Positions 52,510-58,723 of a DNA stretch of 58,723 nt are shown piece by piece. The notes beneath the pieces are model-generated. The model ran no database searches. It saw only the letters and a list, made by a program, of their open reading frames with translations, and was not told where the DNA came from. Each line of letters starts with the position of its first letter. The stretch's first letter is position 1. Origin of the DNA: Brevibacillus daliensis. GTDB lineage: Bacteria > Bacillota > Bacilli > Brevibacillales > Brevibacillaceae. The stretch lies in assembly GCF_021245735.1 (NCBI RefSeq), contig NZ_JAJISB010000044.1, positions 1 through 58,723 on the forward strand, written 5' to 3'. The position numbers were made by a program, and so were the translations under genes.

Positions 52510-53289
52510 ATGAGTACACAAAGAGAGATGACCATATGGGATCATATCGGAGAGCTACGCAATAGACTTCTAGTGGTGGCCGTTGTGTTTATTGTCGGTC
52601 TGATTGCTGGTCTTTACTTTGCGGGACCTGTGGTCAAATATTTACAACAAACGCCGACCGCCCAAACTTCTATTACTTCTCTCGTTTCCCTGGCGCCATC
52701 TGATGCGTTATTTGTTTACATGCAATTTGCTTTTCTGGTATCTGTAGTGGTAACGACTCCCGTACTTCTGTATCAGATCTGGGCTTTCGTAGTACCGGGA
52801 CTCAAACTGCATGAAAAGAAAGTAACACTTGCCTTTATTCCCGTAGCTTGCTTGTTATTGATTGCTGGACTAATGTTTGGATACTTTGTAGTGTTTCCGT
52901 TTATTATCGGCTTCATGGTTACCATTAATGAAGAACTAGGGACTCCGGTGATGTGGGGATTATCGCAATATTTTTCATTTTTATTTAATATGGTTATACC
53001 GTTTGGGTTCCTGTTCCAAATGCCGATACTGGTTGTTCTTCTGACCCGTCTGCGAGTGATTAATCCACAACGTCTAGCAAAAATGAGACGTGTGGCATAT
53101 TTTATCCTGGCATTCATTGCAGTAATGATTACACCACCTGATTTTATCAGCGATATTATTGTGATTATTCCTTTGTTTGCGTTGTATGAGATTAGCGTTT
53201 TACTATCACGTATGATTTATCGCAAGCAGTTAAAAGAGGATGAAGCATGGGAAAGAGAGTATGGGCAATCAGGAGAGAGTGTAACGTAA
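52510..53289 (+). CDS. tatC: Twin-arginine translocase subunit TatC
   Basis: TatC recognises the twin-arginine signal peptide. It has 259 residues and six membrane helices. Family blocks are MTIWDHIGELRNRLLV at the N-terminus with the conserved Glu, YQIWAFVVPGLKLHEKK, and FQMPILVVLLTRLRVI. The ATG follows AAGAAGGTAGG. It completes a minimal TatA-TatC system like those of Bacillus. Confidence 0.94.
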   Translation: MSTQREMTIWDHIGELRNRLLVVAVVFIVGLIAGLYFAGPVVKYLQQTPTAQTSITSLVSLAPSDALFVYMQFAFLVSVVVTTPVLLYQIWAFVVPGLKLHEKKVTLAFIPVACLLLIAGLMFGYFVVFPFIIGFMVTINEELGTPVMWGLSQYFSFLFNMVIPFGFLFQMPILVVLLTRLRVINPQRLAKMRRVAYFILAFIAVMITPPDFISDIIVIIPLFALYEISVLLSRMIYRKQLKEDEAWEREYGQSGESVT

Positions 53290-53342
53290 ACTTGCCATAT
53301 GATGATAGTTCGTATCTACATCAGGATATTCTCATATGGATG

Positions 53343-53375
53343 AAAGGGATCTGGCAATAACAGGTCTCTTTTTTC
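53343..53375 (+). terminator. Terminator of the tat operon
   Basis: AAAGGGATCTG pairs with CAGGTCTCTTT, with two wobble pairs, followed by a T-run. Confidence 0.7.
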
Positions 53376-53421
53376 TATCTGAAACATATAATTTGCGTAG
53401 TCATATATCGTAAATTGCTAT

Positions 53422-53450
53422 TTGTGTAAAAATGTTCCAGTGTGTATAAT
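53422..53450 (+). promoter_or_regulatory. Vegetative promoter of the Bax-inhibitor-1 family gene
   Basis: TTGTGT at 53422-53427 and a perfect TATAAT at 53445-53450 are separated by 17 bases. Confidence 0.65.
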
Positions 53451-53492
53451 ATTTACTAGAATATTTTGGCTGTCAATGGAGGGGTAGGAAGC

Positions 53493-54158
53493 ATGAATGA
53501 GCACTATTTGCATCAGGCGGGTTACCAGGTAGAGGAGTATAACAATTTCCCTAAAATTATGAGATTGTTCGCCATTTCTCTCTTAGTTGCCACGATTGGA
53601 AGCGCCTTTGGTACCCTGTTTATACCACCACAGTACATGATGCCGCTAGTGATTTTGGAGATTGTGCTGTTACTCGCAACGATGTTTATTCGTCGAAAAG
53701 GGGTACGTCTCGGTTTTGCGTTTTTGTTTGCCTTTGTTTTCATCAACGGGATTACGCTAGGACCAATTCTCCAATACTATGCTATGAAAAATGGGGTAGC
53801 CCTAGTTAACGCTGCTTTTGCTATTACCACCCTGATTTTTGTCAGTCTGAGCGTATATGCTTCACGTACCAAAAGAAGCTTTAGCTCGTTAGGTGGGTTC
53901 TTGTTTGCTGGTTTAATCGGTTTGATCCTGGTGCAGCTTCTCAATCTGTTTATTCCCCTAGGAACAACGATGCAGATGTTTATTGCTTCTGCTGGAATTG
54001 TGATATTTAGTGGATTTATCCTGTATGATGTATCCCGATATAAAAATGGAGTAGCCGAGGAAGATGTTCCGATGGCTGTGCTTAATTTATATTTAAGCAT
54101 CATTAATCTGTTACTTTATGTTCTTCAGTTGCTTGGTATTCTAAGTAGTGACGATTAA
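53493..54158 (+). CDS. Bax inhibitor-1/YccA family membrane protein
   Basis: This membrane protein has 221 residues and seven predicted helices, the BI-1 layout. The family block FSGFILYDVSRYKNGVAEED lies near the end, with acidic residues thought to form a pH-sensitive calcium leak in B. subtilis YetJ. LRFAFVFINGITLGPIL-like helices precede it. I chose ATG 53493, since GGAGGGG lies just upstream; the earlier TTG at 53466 precedes that site. It is monocistronic. Ion-leak activity is inferred from the family. Confidence 0.85.
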   Translation: MNEHYLHQAGYQVEEYNNFPKIMRLFAISLLVATIGSAFGTLFIPPQYMMPLVILEIVLLLATMFIRRKGVRLGFAFLFAFVFINGITLGPILQYYAMKNGVALVNAAFAITTLIFVSLSVYASRTKRSFSSLGGFLFAGLIGLILVQLLNLFIPLGTTMQMFIASAGIVIFSGFILYDVSRYKNGVAEEDVPMAVLNLYLSIINLLLYVLQLLGILSSDD

Positions 54159-54188
54159 TGATATTTATATAAGATTGGCGATAGGTAG

Positions 54189-54221
54189 AGACTTCTTTCC
54201 AAATGGAGAGAGGTCTTTTTT
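54189..54221 (+). terminator. Terminator of the Bax-inhibitor-1 family gene
   Basis: AGACTTCTTTCC pairs with GGAGAGAGGTCT, with wobble pairs, followed by TTTTTT. Confidence 0.75.
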
Positions 54222-54304
54222 GACAGAACCCCAGCAAGTCTTCGCATAGCGGTTGGAGAAAATATCCATACTACTACAAGCAACAATGCGAAAGGGTGAA
54301 GATG

Positions 54305-54832
54305 ATGCGAAAGTCTCCACGTATCACATGGTTTTTTGTAGCTGTTTGTACAGGAATTATATTATTTGGCTATCAATTATATGAGTCCAGTGATTTTTCA
54401 TTTAATAAGTCAACAGGAACAATGGTCATGCACGGAGAGAATTCTTCCATAAATGAGTCAGAAGAACAAGTAGAGCTGTTTGATAGCGAAAAGGAGAAAG
54501 TAATCTCGCGCTTTTCTAATACAAAAAAATTTCGGGAAGAGGCAGCACGTATTATTCAATCGATTAGCGGACGTGTTCAGGAGATGAGTCCTGCATTTGA
54601 TCAATCCTTCATCGTGAAAATTCCTATTTCGCCCCCAATGAAGTTGACTCTTCCAAAATACGAACTGAATGAAGACATACATTATCTTTATGTGGTTATG
54701 CCGATGAAAGGGAAACGGAAACCTTGGATCATCATGCACAATCAAGAGAGCGAGACCATTTTAATGGAAATTGCAAGTGACGTAACCAATCTCAAAAAGT
54801 TGCTTATTTCTAAGGGTAGAGGCATAGATTAA
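54305..54832 (+). CDS. Hypothetical single-pass membrane protein
   Basis: This protein has 175 residues. A basic N-terminus (MRKSPR) and one helix (about 8-25) anchor it, and the rest is probably outside the cell. The extracellular part has an acidic linker (about 45-65) and a helix-strand domain with no family I know. AAAGGGTG before the start favours ATG 54305; ATG 54302 is also possible. It converges with the CAP-domain gene, 13 bases apart. Confidence 0.6.
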   Translation: MRKSPRITWFFVAVCTGIILFGYQLYESSDFSFNKSTGTMVMHGENSSINESEEQVELFDSEKEKVISRFSNTKKFREEAARIIQSISGRVQEMSPAFDQSFIVKIPISPPMKLTLPKYELNEDIHYLYVVMPMKGKRKPWIIMHNQESETILMEIASDVTNLKKLLISKGRGID

Positions 54833-54845
54833 AAACACCCAACCA

Positions 54846-56105
54846 TTATTGTAAGGGAGTCACGAAGTTTTGCGTGTAAAAATCATGCGATACCCCGACA
54901 CCAAGCTCCTTGAATTCTTTTTCAAGAACGTTTTTGCGATGGCCAAGACTATTGAGCCAGCTTTGATAAGCTTCAATAGCATCAGGAAAGCCAGCTGCGA
55001 TATTTTCCCCGGCTCGTTGGTACCTTACACCATTTTCTTTGAGTCGATCAAAAGGATTTTGCCCAGTGGTAGCAGAAACATGGTCAAAAAAGTTGTTTGT
55101 GCGCATATCATAACTATGCTGGCGCGCCGTAGTGGCTGCCCCTTCGCTCCATTTCAGAGCGGGTACTTGGTAACGATAACGAAAGACATTTGTTAGATCG
55201 AGAATTTGTTGTTCCATAGCAAGATTTATCTTAGATTGATCGGAAGCGGAGAGGGGAGGAGGGTTGAAGTTAGGATCTTTTCCTGTGTAGCTCCACTTGG
55301 TTTCATAGAACCCGCCTTGAATAAGCACTAGTTTGTCGATGAGGCGTATTCCTGTTATTTTTTGTTGATTGTGTTTATCTAAATAGAGAATAGCAGGGCT
55401 CTCTTTCATCATGAGTAAAATACGTTCTTCCAAATCGTTTGTAACTTCAATAAAAGTATCTTCATAGGAAAAGGAGACGATTTTCTTCGGTTCCTGCATT
55501 CGTTTTACCGTGTCATAGGAAGTACCGATTTTAATATCTGGTGTGAGAGAAGCTTTTGGTCCGTTAGAAAACACATCCACAACCATACCTTCGCGGAAAC
55601 CAACCTGCACGTAGCGATCAGCATTTTTTTGATAGACCCACCATACATACCCGAGCGGACTAGGTTCTTGGCGATCTGGCTTACCCAGCTTGTCCAATAC
55701 GTCTTGTTCACTCATGTGCAAAGTAATAGAGAATAGGGCTGGATGCTGCTCGTCTTTTGTATCAGTGGAGGATGGTTGTTTTGAAGCAATGGGACTAGTG
55801 GTATCTTTCTGATTTAATGACTGTGGAATTATAGTACTGCTATGTCCGGGCGTGACTGTTTTCATAAAGGCGTTTTGCGCTGTTTCCTGCAAAGTTGGCA
55901 AGGCATGAGGGGTAGATATGGATACAATGGACTTTTCTGAGTTAGATTTTATTCCGGTTGAGACATATTGGGAAGGCGCGATTACAGGTATAAGAAATGC
56001 GGTAAGATGGGAACCTAGCCCTCCGTTAGTGGTAGTGCTAGATTGAAGTATAAGAAATAGTAGGCTTCCTGTGACTAATCCCGCCAACCAACTGCTTTTT
56101 TTCAT
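54846..56105 (-). CDS. CAP-domain (SCP/PR1) secreted protein, YlbC-like
   Basis: This exported protein has 419 residues. After a signal anchor (about 7-24) and a Ser/Thr/Pro-rich linker, residues 125-270 form the CAP-associated N-terminal domain (MSEQDVLDKLGKPDR, then YVWWVYQ). Residues 295-417 are the CAP domain with ARQHSYDMRTNNFFDH, AGENIAAGF and WLNSLGHRKNVL, which keep the His/Glu pattern of the family. B. subtilis YlbC has this domain order. The function of bacterial CAP proteins is not established. The ATG at 56105 follows AGGAGG. Confidence 0.85.
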   Translation of the reverse strand: MKKSSWLAGLVTGSLLFLILQSSTTTNGGLGSHLTAFLIPVIAPSQYVSTGIKSNSEKSIVSISTPHALPTLQETAQNAFMKTVTPGHSSTIIPQSLNQKDTTSPIASKQPSSTDTKDEQHPALFSITLHMSEQDVLDKLGKPDRQEPSPLGYVWWVYQKNADRYVQVGFREGMVVDVFSNGPKASLTPDIKIGTSYDTVKRMQEPKKIVSFSYEDTFIEVTNDLEERILLMMKESPAILYLDKHNQQKITGIRLIDKLVLIQGGFYETKWSYTGKDPNFNPPPLSASDQSKINLAMEQQILDLTNVFRYRYQVPALKWSEGAATTARQHSYDMRTNNFFDHVSATTGQNPFDRLKENGVRYQRAGENIAAGFPDAIEAYQSWLNSLGHRKNVLEKEFKELGVGVSHDFYTQNFVTPLQ

Positions 56106-56261
56106 TCGGCTTTCCTCCTAGCAATCTAGTAAATGATTGACTCTATTCTATTTATAGAAGAATGAGAGAAAAATAGAACTAAAAATAGTACCAAAAATCT
56201 ATTAGGAAAGCATAGCGAAGCAGTTATAGCAGTTTTTATGTGAAAAAATGGGTGAAAATAC

Positions 56262-56290
56262 TTGCAAAGCTTTTTCTGATTCTTTATTAT
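56262..56290 (+). promoter_or_regulatory. groESL promoter
   Basis: TTGCAA at 56262-56267 and TATTAT at 56285-56290 are 17 bases apart, a standard sigma-A promoter just upstream of the CIRCE element. Confidence 0.85.
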
Positions 56291-56302
56291 AGGAATTGGG
56301 TG

Positions 56303-56329
56303 TTAGCACTCCTTTAAGGTGAGTGCTAA
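56303..56329. promoter_or_regulatory. CIRCE operator (HrcA site)
   Basis: TTAGCACTC at 56303-56311 and GAGTGCTAA at 56321-56329 form a perfect inverted repeat with a nine-base spacer, identical to the CIRCE consensus. HrcA binds here and represses groESL until heat stress. Confidence 0.98.
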
Positions 56330-56374
56330 CCGAGAACAATAAACAATGCTTATAACTTGAGGAGGGTGTTTTTT

Positions 56375-56659
56375 GTGTTGAAGCCATTAGGTGACCGTGT
56401 GGTAATCGAACCAATTTCTAAAGAAGAAACAACTGCTAGCGGTATCTTACTACCTGATACAGCGAAGGAAAAACCACAAGAAGGCCGTATTATTGCGGTA
56501 GGATCTGGTCGCGTTGCTGACAACGGCGAGCGCATCGCCCTGGAAGTTAATGAAGGGGATAAAGTTATTTTCTCCAAATACGCTGGCACAGAAGTAAAGC
56601 TGGACAACAAAGAATATTTAGTTCTTCGTGAATCTGACATCTTGGCAATTATCGGCTAA
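56375..56659 (+). CDS. groES: Co-chaperonin GroES
   Basis: GroES caps the GroEL folding chamber. It has 94 residues from GTG 56375, the standard length, starting (M)[12 protein letters not shown]. The mobile loop [17 protein letters not shown] and ending ESDILAIIG are typical. GAGGAGGG lies seven bases before the GTG. The in-frame ATG at 56357 overlaps that ribosome site and is unlikely. It is cotranscribed with groEL under CIRCE/HrcA. Confidence 0.97.
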   Translation: MLKPLGDRVVIEPISKEETTASGILLPDTAKEKPQEGRIIAVGSGRVADNGERIALEVNEGDKVIFSKYAGTEVKLDNKEYLVLRESDILAIIG

Positions 56660-56698
56660 GTTACCCCTGAAATAGCGATTAACAAACACATATTATAA

Positions 56699-58354
<1,656 letters not shown>

Positions 58355-58380
58355 GCCCGACTTCTCCTTAGTTGATAGGT

Positions 58381-58415
58381 AAAGGGGTAGCCTCTTAGGG
58401 CTACCCCTTTTTTAT
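58381..58415 (+). terminator. Terminator of groESL
   Basis: AAAGGGGTAGCC pairs with GGCTACCCCTTT, followed by T. Confidence 0.92.
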
Positions 58416-58510
58416 ATATAAATGAATGATGAATACAAGAGTTGTATGGTATTGATAATTGTTTGTTTAGAGGGGTTAAAAATTTTTTCGTGCTATTTTT
58501 TATAAAAAGC

Positions 58511-58723
58511 TTGCATAATTGAGTAATCATTTGATAATATAAAAGGCGTCGCTTTAAACGGTATTGAAAAACACCAAAAACGACGAACAAAAAAAGTTTT
58601 AAAAAACTATTGACTCGTAAAGTTGAGTATGATAGAGTAGTAAAGGTCGACAGGTTGTTGAAACGAACAACACGGTCGCGAGATGCTCTTTGAAAACTGA
58701 ACAGTGAAATGTTTGAATGAAAC
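58511..58723 (+). promoter_or_regulatory. Tandem promoters and leader of an rRNA operon
   Basis: P1 is TTGCAT at 58511-58516 with GATAAT 16 bases on. P2 is TTGACT at 58610-58615 with TAGAGT 17 bases on. The leader then has the antitermination box TGCTCTTTG at 58684-58692, followed by AAAACTGAAC, a typical pre-16S leader in Bacillus relatives. The 16S gene should begin a short distance past the end of the window. No rRNA gene sequence itself is included. Confidence 0.8.

Overview
The window reads as chromosome of a low-to-mid GC, endospore-forming Firmicute, most likely Brevibacillus or a close relative. The pointers are a gamma-type spore protein, CmpA, a SpoVIF-like protein, YdcC, SprT, an Alr-NdoAI-NdoA block, RsbU/SigB-like genes, a TatA-TatC pair and CIRCE-controlled groES-groEL. 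The gene order from about 24.8 to 58.4 kb follows the Bacillus subtilis ydcC-alr-ndoAI-ndoA-[sigB region]-tex-cmpA-sprT-tsaE-tsaB-rimI-tsaD-ydiF-tat-groESL backbone as I remember it. The species name is an inference.

Layout. 0-3.6 kb is a decaying accessory patch: a frameshifted secreted protein, an IS1182-type transposase with an internal stop, a secreted stalk-domain protein, and a GNAT acetyltransferase remnant. 3.7-12.7 kb holds an RNase J, a bacilliredoxin, a YtaF/MntP-type membrane protein, an MFS transporter, a Ca2+-type P-ATPase and an LCP cell-wall protein. 12.8-19.1 kb carries metNIQ and two tandem orphan oligopeptide-binding lipoproteins. 19.2-24.8 kb holds spore and wall genes (SpoVIF-like, N-acetylmuramoyl-L-alanine amidase, GerM-type lipoprotein), an orphan PstB, an ArsR regulator and a gamma-SASP with four 90-bp repeats. 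24.8-28.7 kb is ydcC, a small membrane protein, alr and the ndoAI-ndoA toxin-antitoxin pair.

The most interesting part is 28.98-35.63 kb, a compact six-gene cluster that looks like a RiPP (ribosomally made, modified peptide) locus. It has a cobalamin-type radical SAM protein with a CX7CX2C cluster motif, a 55-residue precursor ending in a strictly alternating Val/Ile and Thr/Ser tail, an M16 zinc peptidase with all three ligands, a winged-helix regulator, an MFS exporter, and an HExxH-type peptide beta-hydroxylase. A plausible scheme is C-methylation and hydroxylation of the tail, leader removal by the M16 enzyme, and export by the MFS protein. The cluster lies between ndoA and an RsbU/SigB-like pair that lacks rsbV and rsbW.

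After that come tex, a TetR/SMR pair, cmpA (a 41-codon gene on the minus strand), sprT and the tRNA t6A genes tsaE-tsaB-rimI-tsaD. Downstream of tsaD is a compact cluster of DnaA boxes. Then follow a phosphatase-fold membrane protein, an ABC-F ATPase, a folate cyclo-ligase, two molybdopterin genes, tatA-tatC, a Bax-inhibitor-1 family protein, a CAP-domain protein and groES-groEL. The window ends in the tandem promoters and leader of an rRNA operon whose 16S gene lies just beyond the last base.
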